Of a DNA stretch of 37,063 bases, positions 14,979 through 23,473 are shown piece after piece. The translations under genes were made by a program, and so were the position numbers. The stretch is from Lautropia sp. GTDB taxonomy: Bacteria > Pseudomonadota > Gammaproteobacteria > Burkholderiales > Burkholderiaceae_E. The DNA lies in assembly GCA_030532425.1 (NCBI GenBank), contig JAUNLD010000027.1, positions 1 through 37,063 on the forward strand. Direction: 5' to 3'. Position 1 is the first letter of the stretch. Every line of letters starts with the position of its first letter. The notes under the pieces are model-generated. The model saw only the letters and a program-made list of their open reading frames with translations, made no database searches and had not been told where the DNA came from.

Positions 14979-17900
14979 ATGAATCTTTCCCGGCCTTTCG
15001 TGCGCCGCCCGGTGGGCAGCCTGATGCTGGCGCTGGCCATCCTGCTGGCCGGGCTGCTCAGCTGGCGGCTGCTGCCGGTGGCGGCACTGCCCTCGGTCGA
15101 TACGCCTGCCATCATCGTCAGCGCCAGCCTGCCGGGGGCCAGCCCGGCCAGCATTGCCGCCACGGTGGCTGGCCCGCTGGAGCGGGCGCTGGGGGCCATC
15201 GCCGGGCTGGACAGCATCTCGTCCTCAAGCAAACAGGGCAGCACCGAGGTGCGGCTCTTCTTCTCGCTCGACCGCGACACCAACGAGGCCGCGCGCGAGG
15301 TGCAGGCCGCCATCAACAGCGTCATCGACCAGCTGCCGCCGGGCATGCCCTCACGCCCCACCTTCCGCAAGCTCAGCCCGTCGACGGCACCGATCCTGGC
15401 GCTGGCGCTGTCTTCGGCGGTGCTGCCGCCGGGGCAGCTCTACGATACCGCCGTCAACATCGTCCAGCAGAAACTGGCCCGGGTGCCGGGGGTGGGCGAG
15501 GTCTCGCTGGGGGGATCGTCGCTGCCGGCCGTCCGCATCCGCTTCGAGCCCAGTGCCCTGGCGGCCCAGGGAATCTCGCTGGAAGAGGCCCGGCAGGTGG
15601 TCGCCCGAGCCAATGTCGATGCGCCACAGGGTTTTCTGGAAAGTGCCGACCACCGCTGGCTGGTGAGTACCGGCCGCACGCTGCGACGTGCGGAGGATTT
15701 TGCAGCCCTGGTGCTGCGCTGGCGTGACGGGGCGGCCGTGCGCCTGGCCGACGTGGCCGAGGTGACGGATTCGGTCGAGAACCGCTACAGCAGCGGTTTT
15801 CATAATGACAGGCCGGCCATCATCGTCCAGATCAGCCGCCAGCCCAACGCCAACGTGGTGGCCACCATCGACCAGATCCGCGCCGAGCTGCCCGGCCTGC
15901 AGGCGCTGCTGCCGCCGCAGGCCGCGCTGACGGTGGTGATGGACCGCTCGCAGGGCATCCGGGGCAGCCTTGCCGAGGCGCAGCTGACGCTGTGGCTGTC
16001 GTGCCTGATCGTGGCGGGCGTGGTCTGGCTGTTCGTGGCCCGGTGGCGCATCGCGCTGATCTCGGTGGCGGTGATTCCGGTCTCGCTGATCGGCACCTTC
16101 GCCGTCATTTATCTGGCGGGTTTTTCGCTGAACAACCTGAGCGTGATGGCCCTGGTGGTGGCGGCCGGGCTGGTGGTGGATGACGCCATCGTCGTGCTGG
16201 AAAACGTGGCCCGCTACACCGAGCGGGGGCAGTCGGCCTGGCGGGCGACGATGCGCGGGGCGGGCGAGGTCAGCTTCACCCTGCTGGCGATGAACCTGGC
16301 GCTGGTGGTGGTGTTCGTGGCGGTGCTCTTCATGGGCGGCATCGTCGAGCGCCTGTTCCGCGAGTTTTCGATCACGCTGGCGGCGGCGCTGCTGATCTCG
16401 CTGCTGGTGTCCATCAGCCTGACGCCGGCGCTGTGTGCACGGGTGCTGCCCACCCACTGGCCCGACACCCGCTGGAGCCGCCTGCATGCCGGCTATTTCG
16501 ACGGCTTGCGCACGTTGTACGAGCAGACGCTGGCGGCAGCGTTGCGCCACGCGGGGTGGGTGCTGGCTGCCCTGCTGGCCCTGATCGGCCTCAGTGTCTG
16601 GCTGTTCCAGTCGGTGCCGCGGGGCGAACTGCCCGAGCAGGACACCGGGGTGCTGGGTGCCTTCGTCCGCGGGGACGACGGTTTTTCCTTCCAGGTGATG
16701 CAGCCACGCATCGAGGCCTACCGGCGCTGGATCCTGGCCGATCCGGCCGTGCAGGACGTGGCTGGCACCAGCGGCGGCAACGGCGGCATCAGCAACGCAC
16801 GGCTGGTCATCACCCTCAAGCCCCTGGCCGAGCGCAAGGTGTCGGCCCGCCAGGTGGCCGACCGCCTGCGCCAGAACGCACCACCGATGGCCGGGGCGAT
16901 GCTGGTGGCGCGCGTCGAGCAGGACATCCAGCTCTCGCCCCCGCGCTTTGGCGATGACAGCGATCATTATGTGGTGCTCAAGTCGGGTGATCTGGCGCTG
17001 CTGCGCGAATGGAACCTGAAGCTGGGGCAGGCGCTGTCGGCCCTGCCCGAACTGACCGGTGTCCGCTACTCGCAGGGGGCCGATACCCGGCAGGTGGTGC
17101 TCGACATCGACCGTACCGCCGCCAGCCGGCTGGGCGTGACGATGAGCGATGTGTCGGCCACGCTCAGCAACGCCTTCTCGCAGCGGCAGGTGGCCACCGT
17201 GCATGAAGACACCAAGCAGTATCAGGTGGTGATGGAGGTGGCCGAGCGCTTCACCGAAAACCCGCTGGCGCTGGAGCGGGTGCAGATCATCACGGCGGCC
17301 GGCAAGGCGGTGGGGCTGGCCGAGATCGCCTCCTGGCGCTTTGACATGGTGCGTGACCGTGAACGCCACGTCGACCAGTTTTCGGCCACCAACATCAGCT
17401 TCTCGGTGGCACCGGGCGTGAGCGATCAGGCCGCGCTGGCCGCGGTCACCCAGGCCATCAACGATGTCCGCGTGCCGGCCGCCGTCATCACCGACATCGA
17501 TGGGGCCGACGGCAAGCCGCCGGTGCTGGTCAATGCCGGCGGGCAGGGCTGGCTGGTGCTGGGGGTGGTGCTGGCCGTCTATCTGGTGCTGGGCATCCTC
17601 TACGAAAGCCTGCTGCATCCGCTCACGGTGCTCTCGACCGTGCCCTCGGCCGGCATCGGTGCGCTGCTGGCGCTGTGGGCCAGCCACACCCCCTTCAGCC
17701 TGATGGCCCTGCTGGGGCTGTTCCTGCTGATCGGGGTGGTGATGAAAAACGGTATTCTCATGGTCGATTTTGCGCTGAAGCAGCAGCGTGACGGCGGGCT
17801 GGATGCCCTGCAGGCCATCGTGCAGGCGGCCGGCCAGCGGCTGCGGCCGATCCTGATGACCAATATCGCTGCGCTGCTGGGGGCCGTGCCACTGGCACTG

Positions 17901-18080
17901 GGGCTGGGCGACGGGGGCGAGCTGCGCCGCCCGCTCGGCCTGGCCATCATCGGCGGCCTGGCCGTCAGCCAGCTCATCACGCTCTACACCACGCCCGCCG
18001 TCTTCCTGCTGCTGGAGCGGCTGCGGCAGCGCGTGGCGGGGGCTGGCGCGCCCGGGCCGCAACCGGTGCGCGATCCCTGA
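14979..18080 (+). CDS. mdtC: RND multidrug efflux permease, MdtC-like
   Basis: This second RND pump subunit has 1033 residues and a start of MNLSRPFVRRPVGSLMLALAIL. I used the ATG at 14979 because it matches the family N-terminus; an upstream in-frame Met at 14931 lies inside mdtB. The proton-relay motif GLVVDDAIVVLENVARY and the TM10 segment GVVMKNGILMVDFAL are intact, so both pumps look active. It differs clearly from the preceding gene, so this is a heteromeric pair rather than a recent tandem duplication. It probably lies in one operon with the adaptor; no terminator is evident before the next gene, 134 bp downstream. Confidence 0.9.
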   Translation: MNLSRPFVRRPVGSLMLALAILLAGLLSWRLLPVAALPSVDTPAIIVSASLPGASPASIAATVAGPLERALGAIAGLDSISSSSKQGSTEVRLFFSLDRDTNEAAREVQAAINSVIDQLPPGMPSRPTFRKLSPSTAPILALALSSAVLPPGQLYDTAVNIVQQKLARVPGVGEVSLGGSSLPAVRIRFEPSALAAQGISLEEARQVVARANVDAPQGFLESADHRWLVSTGRTLRRAEDFAALVLRWRDGAAVRLADVAEVTDSVENRYSSGFHNDRPAIIVQISRQPNANVVATIDQIRAELPGLQALLPPQAALTVVMDRSQGIRGSLAEAQLTLWLSCLIVAGVVWLFVARWRIALISVAVIPVSLIGTFAVIYLAGFSLNNLSVMALVVAAGLVVDDAIVVLENVARYTERGQSAWRATMRGAGEVSFTLLAMNLALVVVFVAVLFMGGIVERLFREFSITLAAALLISLLVSISLTPALCARVLPTHWPDTRWSRLHAGYFDGLRTLYEQTLAAALRHAGWVLAALLALIGLSVWLFQSVPRGELPEQDTGVLGAFVRGDDGFSFQVMQPRIEAYRRWILADPAVQDVAGTSGGNGGISNARLVITLKPLAERKVSARQVADRLRQNAPPMAGAMLVARVEQDIQLSPPRFGDDSDHYVVLKSGDLALLREWNLKLGQALSALPELTGVRYSQGADTRQVVLDIDRTAASRLGVTMSDVSATLSNAFSQRQVATVHEDTKQYQVVMEVAERFTENPLALERVQIITAAGKAVGLAEIASWRFDMVRDRERHVDQFSATNISFSVAPGVSDQAALAAVTQAINDVRVPAAVITDIDGADGKPPVLVNAGGQGWLVLGVVLAVYLVLGILYESLLHPLTVLSTVPSAGIGALLALWASHTPFSLMALLGLFLLIGVVMKNGILMVDFALKQQRDGGLDALQAIVQAAGQRLRPILMTNIAALLGAVPLALGLGDGGELRRPLGLAIIGGLAVSQLITLYTTPAVFLLLERLRQRVAGAGAPGPQPVRDP

Positions 18081-18214
18081 TCGTGGCGGGCGCGTGCCAG
18101 GTGTCTGCCGGCTGTCGCCGGGCTGAAACCTGAAGCACGCCCATCCACCGGATCTGTCCAGCGCATCCCTGCAGGACGCTTCATTTTTTGCCAAGACTGC
18201 CAAGAGAAATCCCC

Positions 18215-19189
18215 ATGAATCTTCTCCTCAAGATGACCCGCCTGGCCAACCGCACGATGGCCCTGTGGGTGCTGGCCTTTGCCGCGCTGGCTTTCGTGCT
18301 GCCCGACGCCTTTCAGTGGGTGCGCCCGTGGATTCCGTATCTGCTGGGCGCCGTGATGCTGGGCATGGGGCTGACACTCAAGGTGTCGGATTTCCGGGAG
18401 GTGCTCCGCTATCCCAAGGCGGTCTTCATCGGCGTGACGACGCAGTTCCTGCTGATGCCGGCGCTGGCCTTTGCGCTGTCCAGGGCTTTTGCGCTGCCCC
18501 CCGAGCTGGCTACCGGCGTGGTGCTGGTGGGCGCCTGCCCCGGCGGTACCGCCTCCAACGTCATCACCTACCTGGCACGCGGCAACACCGCGCTGTCGGT
18601 GGCCTGCACCACGGTGGCCACGCTGCTGGCGCCTTTCCTGACGCCGCTGGTGTTCTGGCTGTTTGCCTCGCAGTGGCTGCAGGTGGATGCGTCGGGCATG
18701 TTCATCTCGGTGTTGCAGATCGTGCTGCTGCCGATTGCGGCCGGCGTGGTGCTGAAGACGCTGCTGGGCCATCGTCTGGACCGTGTGGCCGAGAGCATGC
18801 CACTGGTGTCGGTGCTGGCGATCGTGCTGATCGTCGGGGCGGTGGTGGCGGGCAGCAAGGCGCGCATCATCGACTCGGGCCTGCTGATCTTTGCCGTGGT
18901 GGTGGTGCACAACGGCCTGGGCTATCTGGGCGGCTGGCTGGTGGCACGCGCCTGCCGCCTGCCTTTCAACGATGCCAAGGCCGTGTCGATCGAGGTCGGC
19001 ATGCAGAACTCCGGCCTGGGGGCGGCACTGGCGGGCCTGCATTTTGCCGCCCAGCCGGTGGTGGCGGTGCCCAGCGCCATCTTCAGCTTCTGGCACAACG
19101 TCTCGGGGCCGATGCTGGCCAACTGGTTTGCCAGCCGCACGCCCGAGGCGGGGGCCACCAGTCACGACCGCAGCGGCCCACAGGCGTGA
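18215..19189 (+). CDS. BASS family (bile acid:sodium symporter-like) transporter
   Basis: This 324-residue inner-membrane protein has about nine or ten hydrophobic segments. BASS-family signatures are GACPGGTASNVITYLARGNTALS and EVGMQNSGLGAALA, which form the crossed discontinuous helices and the sodium sites. Members carry organic anions such as bile acids, pantoate or keto acids with sodium; the substrate here cannot be read from sequence. The ATG at 18215 (MNLLLKMTRLANR) is preceded by an AAGAGA. An in-frame TTG at 18188 is less likely. The gene sits between the RND pumps and the outer-membrane factor on the same strand, which is not a usual place for it. Confidence 0.9.
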   Translation: MNLLLKMTRLANRTMALWVLAFAALAFVLPDAFQWVRPWIPYLLGAVMLGMGLTLKVSDFREVLRYPKAVFIGVTTQFLLMPALAFALSRAFALPPELATGVVLVGACPGGTASNVITYLARGNTALSVACTTVATLLAPFLTPLVFWLFASQWLQVDASGMFISVLQIVLLPIAAGVVLKTLLGHRLDRVAESMPLVSVLAIVLIVGAVVAGSKARIIDSGLLIFAVVVVHNGLGYLGGWLVARACRLPFNDAKAVSIEVGMQNSGLGAALAGLHFAAQPVVAVPSAIFSFWHNVSGPMLANWFASRTPEAGATSHDRSGPQA

Positions 19190-19314
19190 TGCAGAACCCC
19201 CGATCCTGCATGCCCCGGTGGCCGGTGTCTTGATATCAAATGATGAAGGGCCGTACAGCGCGCTTGACCGGCTGCCCGGTGTGGCTGCCATCTGATCGCA
19301 AGGAAGACTGGATC

Positions 19315-20787
19315 ATGAATCGTGAAGCACTGAGTGCAGTTGCCCGGCCCGCGCCGCTTTGCGGCTTGCTGGCCAGCCTGCTGCTGGCCCTGGGCGGTTG
19401 CAGCGTGATGCCGGCCTACCAGCAGCCCGAATCGGCCGTGCAGGCGCCGCTGGCGCAGGCGCAGGACGGCTGGCATCTGGTGCAGACCCGGGGCGAGGAT
19501 GGGGTTGGCCTGCTGGACGATGCGCTGTTCGATGATGCGCAGCTGCGAGCATTGCTGAGCCGCCTGCGTACAGACAACCTGAGCGTGCTGCAGGCCGAAG
19601 CCCGGCTGCGGGCTGCGCAGGCCGTGCTGTCGGGGGCCGGCGCCAGCCGTCTGCCGCAGCTGGGGGTGGATGTGGGGGGCACGCGCGGCAGCGCCTCGGC
19701 CCGTGGCAGCACGCTGGGCAGCAGTAGCAGCGACACCACCGGCAGCAGCAGTGGCAGCACGCGCCGCGGCGTGCAGAACCAGGTCGAAGCCGGCGCCCGC
19801 ATCAGCTGGGCGCCTGATCTGTGGGGTACCGTGGCTGCGCAGATGGCCGCCAGCCGGGCATCGGTGCAGGTAGCTGGGGCCGAGCAGCGCGCGGCGCTGT
19901 TGCAGGCCCAGATCAGCCTGGTGCAGGCGTGGTGGCGCATGCGCCTTGCCGAATCGCAACTGGCGCTACTGGCGCGTTCGATAGCTACCAGCGAACGCTC
20001 GCTGGCGCTGACACGCAACCAGTACCAGGCCGGGCTGGTGGCCCGCGCCGACGTGTTGCAGGCCGAAACTCGGCTTCAATCGGTCCGCACACGTCGCCAT
20101 GCGCTGATGCGCAGCCGCGATACCGAGCGTCATGCCATCGCCGTGCTGGTGGGGCTGCCACCGGCAGCACTGCCGGCCATCCAGCCCGGCCCGCTGCCGG
20201 CCGTGCCCGCCTTGCCGGCCCACCTGGCCATCGACCTGCTGCGCCGCCGCCCCGACCTGCGCGCGGCCGAACAGCAGGTGGTGGCCGCCAATGCCGAGAT
20301 CGGCGTGGCCCGTGGCGCCTGGCTGCCCACCCTCAGCTTCAGCGGCACCTATGGGCTGGGCGCCGAGACCCTGGCCAACCTGATCTCCTCGCCGCTGCGT
20401 ACCTGGTCGCTGGGCACGCAACTGGCCGCCACGCTGTTCGACGGCGGGGCACGCACGGCCGCGCTGCGCCAGAAGGAAGCCGCCTACGACGAGCGCGTGG
20501 CCGCCTGGCGCCAGCAGGTGCTGAGCGCGGTACAGGAAGTGGACGATGGCCTGCTGGCGCTGCGCACCCAGGCCGCCCAGGCCGACGACCAGGCACACCT
20601 GGTGGCACTGGCCGCGGAATCCGAGCGCGTCGTGCGCAACCGCTACAAAGGCGGCCTGGTCAGCTATCTGGAGCTGGCCATCGCCGAAGCCAGCCACCTT
20701 GATGCCCAGGAGCAGGCCCTGAGCCTGCAGGCCGAACGGCTGGCCAGCTACACCAGCCTGCTGGCGGCACTGGGGGGGAGCTGGTAG
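19315..20787 (+). CDS. Outer-membrane efflux lipoprotein (NodT/OprM family)
   Basis: This is the outer-membrane channel of a tripartite efflux pump, 490 residues. It has a lipoprotein signal with lipobox A-L-G-G-C29 and two OEP repeats with the expected long helices: YQAGLVARADVLQAETRL in the first, YKGGLVSYLELAIAEASHL in the second. RRRPDLRAAEQQVVAANAEIG is a NodT-family hallmark. Residues about 122-152 are an unusual Gly/Ser/Thr-rich insertion (GSTLGSSSSDTTGSSSGSTR) in the first half, probably a surface or periplasmic-end loop. AAGGA at 19301-19305 supports the ATG at 19315; earlier in-frame codons are not needed. It completes the mdt pump despite the transporter gene in between. Confidence 0.9.
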   Translation: MNREALSAVARPAPLCGLLASLLLALGGCSVMPAYQQPESAVQAPLAQAQDGWHLVQTRGEDGVGLLDDALFDDAQLRALLSRLRTDNLSVLQAEARLRAAQAVLSGAGASRLPQLGVDVGGTRGSASARGSTLGSSSSDTTGSSSGSTRRGVQNQVEAGARISWAPDLWGTVAAQMAASRASVQVAGAEQRAALLQAQISLVQAWWRMRLAESQLALLARSIATSERSLALTRNQYQAGLVARADVLQAETRLQSVRTRRHALMRSRDTERHAIAVLVGLPPAALPAIQPGPLPAVPALPAHLAIDLLRRRPDLRAAEQQVVAANAEIGVARGAWLPTLSFSGTYGLGAETLANLISSPLRTWSLGTQLAATLFDGGARTAALRQKEAAYDERVAAWRQQVLSAVQEVDDGLLALRTQAAQADDQAHLVALAAESERVVRNRYKGGLVSYLELAIAEASHLDAQEQALSLQAERLASYTSLLAALGGSW

Positions 20788-20847
20788 GGGGCGTGAGGGC
20801 AGCAGGCGCTGGCAGGGGGATAGCTGGCGTGTCGAGCGCAAGCCTTC

Positions 20848-20967
20848 ATGACACGCTGTCGTCGCGGTTCAGGCCAAGGAGCCACAACGAAGTCCGCGAG
20901 CGGGCTGTGCACCTGTTGTTGGAGGTCGCTGAAAAGCGCGGGTCACAGTGGCAGGCGCATCCGGCGT
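20848..20967 (+). pseudogene. IS3-type transposase OrfA remnant
   Basis: One plus-strand frame reads SSRFRPRSHNEVRERAVHLL then LEVAEKRGSQWQAHPA and a stop. This resembles the N-terminus of IS3-family OrfA (…RFxxEVRERAVRLVLEHxxxxxSQWAAIRSIA). The match starts only after a frame change from a possible ATG at 20848. It then breaks down after SQWQA, where shifting frame gives IRRN. No inverted ends or OrfB are seen, so it is an old, damaged fragment. Confidence 0.6.
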
Positions 20968-20976
20968 AATCACATG

Positions 20977-21000
20977 GATACCGTGTCAACGCACGGTATC
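20977..21000. terminator. Inverted repeat at the end of the PIN toxin gene
   Basis: GATACCGTG (20977-20985) pairs perfectly with CACGGTATC (20992-21000) around a 6-base loop. It overlaps the stop codon of the minus-strand toxin gene. No T tract follows, so it is only a possible terminator or mRNA 3' stabiliser. Confidence 0.4.
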
Positions 21001-21457
21001 ACTGCCGTGGCAGGGAGGTACGCCATGCGGCAAGGAGTGGGTGCTGTTCCGGGTGGAAGGGGTTCACCACCGTGGTGCCGCTCCAGGTGAAGCCGTGCTG
21101 CATGTCTTCCGACAGAAGGACCCGGCAGCCGCTGCTGGAAGCGGCAGAGAGGATCACCGCGTCCCAGATGCCCAGCTGATGCATGCTGGCCAGCTCTGTG
21201 GCTTGCGTGACGACGTGTGCTGACGTGTCGATGACTGAAAAATGGTCTTGCCACTCCAGAATGATGGCCTTGGCTTCGTCTGGCTTGAGTCCGGCCTTGC
21301 GAACCAGAACATTGAACAGTTCACCAAGCACCTGCACGGGAATCAGCGTATCGTGATCGGGCAGGATGCGCAGGATGTCCAGCATGGCTTGTTGTTTGGC
21401 CCGGCTGTTGATGCCTTGCGCATAGACCAGCACGTTGGTATCGAGTGCAACCTTCAT
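20999..21457 (-). CDS. PIN-domain toxin (VapC-like ribonuclease)
   Basis: PIN-domain toxins cut RNA, often tRNA or rRNA, using a cluster of acidic residues that hold a metal ion. In these 152 residues the cluster is visible: D6 (VALDTNVLVYA), E46 (QVLGELFNV), D99 (GIWDAVILSAA) and D118 (LLSEDMQHGF). Length is slightly above the typical 130-140. The gene starts inside the antitoxin stop (ATGA overlap of 4 bp), so it is translationally coupled to it. Together they form a type II toxin-antitoxin module. The target is unknown. Confidence 0.9.
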   Translation of the reverse strand: MKVALDTNVLVYAQGINSRAKQQAMLDILRILPDHDTLIPVQVLGELFNVLVRKAGLKPDEAKAIILEWQDHFSVIDTSAHVVTQATELASMHQLGIWDAVILSAASSSGCRVLLSEDMQHGFTWSGTTVVNPFHPEQHPLLAAWRTSLPRQ

Positions 21458-21705
21458 GGCGTACCGTCGTCGTAAAGATCGTTTCGGCGCCAGGGCTCGG
21501 CATGAATCGTCGGCCTTGCCGCCAGTCGATCCAGAAAGGCCGCTTTCTTGCTGGGGGCAGCAGGCGGTGTGTCATCACGGATGGGCAGCACCTGTGCCAC
21601 CGGCCTGCCATGACTGGTAATCACGTACCGGTGGCCGTCACGCACGTTGCGCAACAGCAGCGAGAACTGGCGGTTGGCCTCTGCGGCAGAGATGGACCTG
21701 TCCAT
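21454..21705 (-). CDS. Phd/YefM-family antitoxin
   Basis: This 83-residue protein has the Phd/YefM N-terminal DNA-binding and dimerisation fold: MDRSISAAEANRQFSLLLRNVRDGHRYVITSHGRPVAQVLPI. A flexible C-terminus (PSKKAAFLDRLAARPTIHAEPWRRNDLYDD) would wrap around the toxin. It is the first gene of the pair and overlaps the PIN toxin by 4 bp. Its start codon touches a 17-bp inverted repeat that also covers the -10 region, the expected layout for autorepression. No Shine-Dalgarno is visible before the ATG at 21705. Confidence 0.9.
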   Translation of the reverse strand: MDRSISAAEANRQFSLLLRNVRDGHRYVITSHGRPVAQVLPIRDDTPPAAPSKKAAFLDRLAARPTIHAEPWRRNDLYDDGTP

Positions 21706-21746
21706 GATAGGATGAAGTAGGTAATTTGACTACTTCATCCTATCAT
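21704..21746. promoter_or_regulatory. Operator: perfect 17-bp inverted repeat before the toxin-antitoxin genes
   Basis: ATGATAGGATGAAGTAG (21704-21720) and CTACTTCATCCTATCAT (21730-21746) are exact reverse complements separated by 9 bases. The site covers the promoter -10 and the antitoxin start codon. Such a repeat is the expected binding site for the antitoxin or the complex. In RNA, the transcribed part could also fold. Confidence 0.8.
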
Positions 21747-21765
21747 CGTTATAGGGCATCAGCAA
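21737..21765 (-). promoter_or_regulatory. Promoter of the toxin-antitoxin operon
   Basis: On the minus strand TTGCTG (21760-21765) and TAGGAT (21737-21742) are separated by exactly 17 bases. The -10 hexamer lies within the upstream arm of the inverted repeat, so bound repressor would block polymerase. A second possible -10, TATAAC, lies slightly upstream. Confidence 0.55.
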
Positions 21766-21856
21766 TCCTTGGTTGCGGCACGGTTTGCTGACCGGCACGA
21801 GAAAGCCAGCTCGTACTGGCTGCATGGGGTTTGCGGGTTGGCCTTCAGGGCGTTCT

Positions 21857-22645
21857 TCATGCCCCCAGCGTAGCTCCGCCATCCACGACGATGTCCTGCA
21901 TGGTGATGTGGTTGGCGTCGTCGGAGGCCAGAAACAGGACGACGCCGGCGATGTCGTCGGGGCGGGCCACCTTGGCCAGCGGGATGCCCAGTTTGTAGAC
22001 CTCGGGGGTGCCGCGGATGAAGGGCCCGTCATCGGGCTGGCCGTTCTGCATGCGGGTGAGCATGGGGGTGCGGGTGGAGCCGGGCGAGACCACGTTGCAG
22101 CGCACGCCGAAGGGGGCCAGCTCCAGGGCCACGCAATGGCTGAAGGCGGCCACGGCGGCCTTGGAGGCGCAGTAGGCGGCCATGCCGATGCGGGGGACGT
22201 GGGCGGCGTTGGAGGCGATGTTGACGATGGCGCCGCGCTTTCTGGCGCGCAGGTGGGGCACCCACTGGCGCAGCAGCAGGAAGGGGCCGGTGGCATTCAC
22301 GTTGATGCAGGCCTGCCAGTCGTCCAGGCTGAGGGTGTCGCTGTTGCCCAGGCGCAGGGTGCCGGCGGCGTTGACGATCACGTCGGGGATGAAGCCCTCG
22401 GCCAGCAGGCGCTGGCAGGTGGTCTCGATGGTGGCTGCGTCGGTGAGGTCGAGCGGCAGCAGGCGCAGGGCAGCGTTTGCGTTGGTGTTGGCGATGGCCG
22501 CTGGCAGGTCCAGACCGGTGACGGTGGCGCCTTCGGCCACGAAGCGCTGGGCCACGCGCTGGCCGATGCCGCTGGCAGCACCGGTGACAAGAACACGCTG
22601 GCCGGTGAAGCGGGCGGCGGGCTGGGAGGGGATGGGGGTCTGCAT
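21857..22645 (-). CDS. entA: 2,3-dihydro-2,3-dihydroxybenzoate dehydrogenase
   Basis: EntA oxidises 2,3-dihydro-2,3-dihydroxybenzoate to 2,3-dihydroxybenzoate with NAD+, the last step of catechol precursor synthesis. The 262 residues form a classical SDR. It has the cofactor loop [10 protein letters not shown] (about 20-29), the VNAAG motif and a Ser-Tyr-Lys active site with Y-x-x-x-K in [10 protein letters not shown]. The C-terminus [25 protein letters not shown]...[17 protein letters not shown] is specific for the EntA/DhbA branch. It is the last gene of entC-entB-entA and is separated from entB by 153 bp containing two hairpins. The stop overlaps a short ATG frame of doubtful value. Confidence 0.92.
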   Translation of the reverse strand: MQTPIPSQPAARFTGQRVLVTGAASGIGQRVAQRFVAEGATVTGLDLPAAIANTNANAALRLLPLDLTDAATIETTCQRLLAEGFIPDVIVNAAGTLRLGNSDTLSLDDWQACINVNATGPFLLLRQWVPHLRARKRGAIVNIASNAAHVPRIGMAAYCASKAAVAAFSHCVALELAPFGVRCNVVSPGSTRTPMLTRMQNGQPDDGPFIRGTPEVYKLGIPLAKVARPDDIAGVVLFLASDDANHITMQDIVVDGGATLGA

Positions 22646-22674
22646 GGCTCAGGCTCAGGGGGCTGTATGTTGTG

Positions 22675-22725
22675 CCGGGCGGACGGCTGCCGCCCGGGCA
22701 GGCATGCCGGATGGCAGGCCGGCAT
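22675..22725. other. Two GC-rich hairpins between entB and entA
   Basis: CCGGGCGG (22675-22682) pairs with CCGCCCGG (22690-22697), and ATGCCGG (22704-22710) pairs with CCGGCAT (22719-22725). They lie in the 153-bp gap inside the presumed operon. They might slow polymerase or set differential mRNA stability; no U tract is seen. Confidence 0.4.
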
Positions 22726-22798
22726 CATCGGATTCGGGCTGTCTTCTTGTGTTCAAGACGTTGTGCAGCGCATGCGCTTCTGGGGTTCAAGGCATCGT

Positions 22799-23446
22799 TC
22801 AGCCCCCGCTGGGCTGTGCTGCCGTCAGCTGCCGCGTGGTCAGCAGCTGCCCAGCGGTGGTGGCGATGTAGTCCAGCGCCAGGCGGTGCTGCCGCTCGGA
22901 AAAGTCGGCGATGGCATCACCGACCAGGAAGGGCTGGATGTCGTTCATGAAGGCGTCGACGGCGGTCATCATGCAGCCGATGTGGGCATACACGCCGCAG
23001 ATGATGAGCTGGTCGCGTTGCTGGCCTTGCATGCGCGCTTTCAGGTCGGAGCGCTGGAAGGCGCTGTAGCGCCATTTGTCCAGCACGGTGTCGTGTGGAC
23101 GCGGGGTCAGTGCGTCGATGATGGGCTGTTCGGCCGGGTCGGCGGCAGGCAGGCCCGGCCCCCACATGTCGTTGAGCAGGGCGCGGTCGCCGGCGGGCTG
23201 CTGGTGGGGCTGGGCGGTGTAGACCACAGGCACGTGGTGGGCATCGGCCCACTGGCGCAGCTGGCGGATGTGCCCGATCACGGCGGGCAGCAGGCTGCCC
23301 TGACGGTCGTAGAAGCGCAGGAAGTAGCGCTGCATGTCGTGCACCAGCAGCACGGCACGGGCGGGGTCGACCTGCCAGCGCACCCTGGCCTGGGGAAAGG
23401 TGTCGGCGGTGGGCAGCGGATAATCGGCAATGCGTGGAATGCTCAT
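22799..23446 (-). CDS. entB: Isochorismatase (EntB/DhbB N-domain type, no carrier domain)
   Basis: It hydrolyses the vinyl ether of isochorismate to give 2,3-dihydro-2,3-dihydroxybenzoate and pyruvate. The 215 residues begin [24 protein letters not shown], which matches the EntB N-terminus. They contain the isochorismatase core [15 protein letters not shown] and the catalytic region [22 protein letters not shown]. EntB of E. coli has about 285 residues because of a C-terminal aryl carrier domain; that domain is missing here and no carrier protein is encoded nearby. It therefore resembles PhzD-length enzymes in architecture, but the neighbours entC and entA fix its pathway. It is 27 bp downstream of entC. 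Confidence 0.9.
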   Translation of the reverse strand: MSIPRIADYPLPTADTFPQARVRWQVDPARAVLLVHDMQRYFLRFYDRQGSLLPAVIGHIRQLRQWADAHHVPVVYTAQPHQQPAGDRALLNDMWGPGLPAADPAEQPIIDALTPRPHDTVLDKWRYSAFQRSDLKARMQGQQRDQLIICGVYAHIGCMMTAVDAFMNDIQPFLVGDAIADFSERQHRLALDYIATTAGQLLTTRQLTAAQPSGG

Positions 23447-23473
23447 GACACGGCAGGCAAGGGGTTGATCGGT

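Noticed and set aside
15351-18203. Long minus-strand open frame opposite mdtC (a similar one lies opposite dsbD at 6461-8887)
   Set aside because: Its His/Gln/Arg-rich composition is what antisense of GC-rich coding DNA gives. The plus-strand proteins are clearly real.
21759-21860. Minus-strand 33-codon frame whose ATG overlaps the entA stop (ATGA)
   Set aside because: The overlap suggests coupling, but there is no recognisable motif and the frame is too short to support. Chance is likely.
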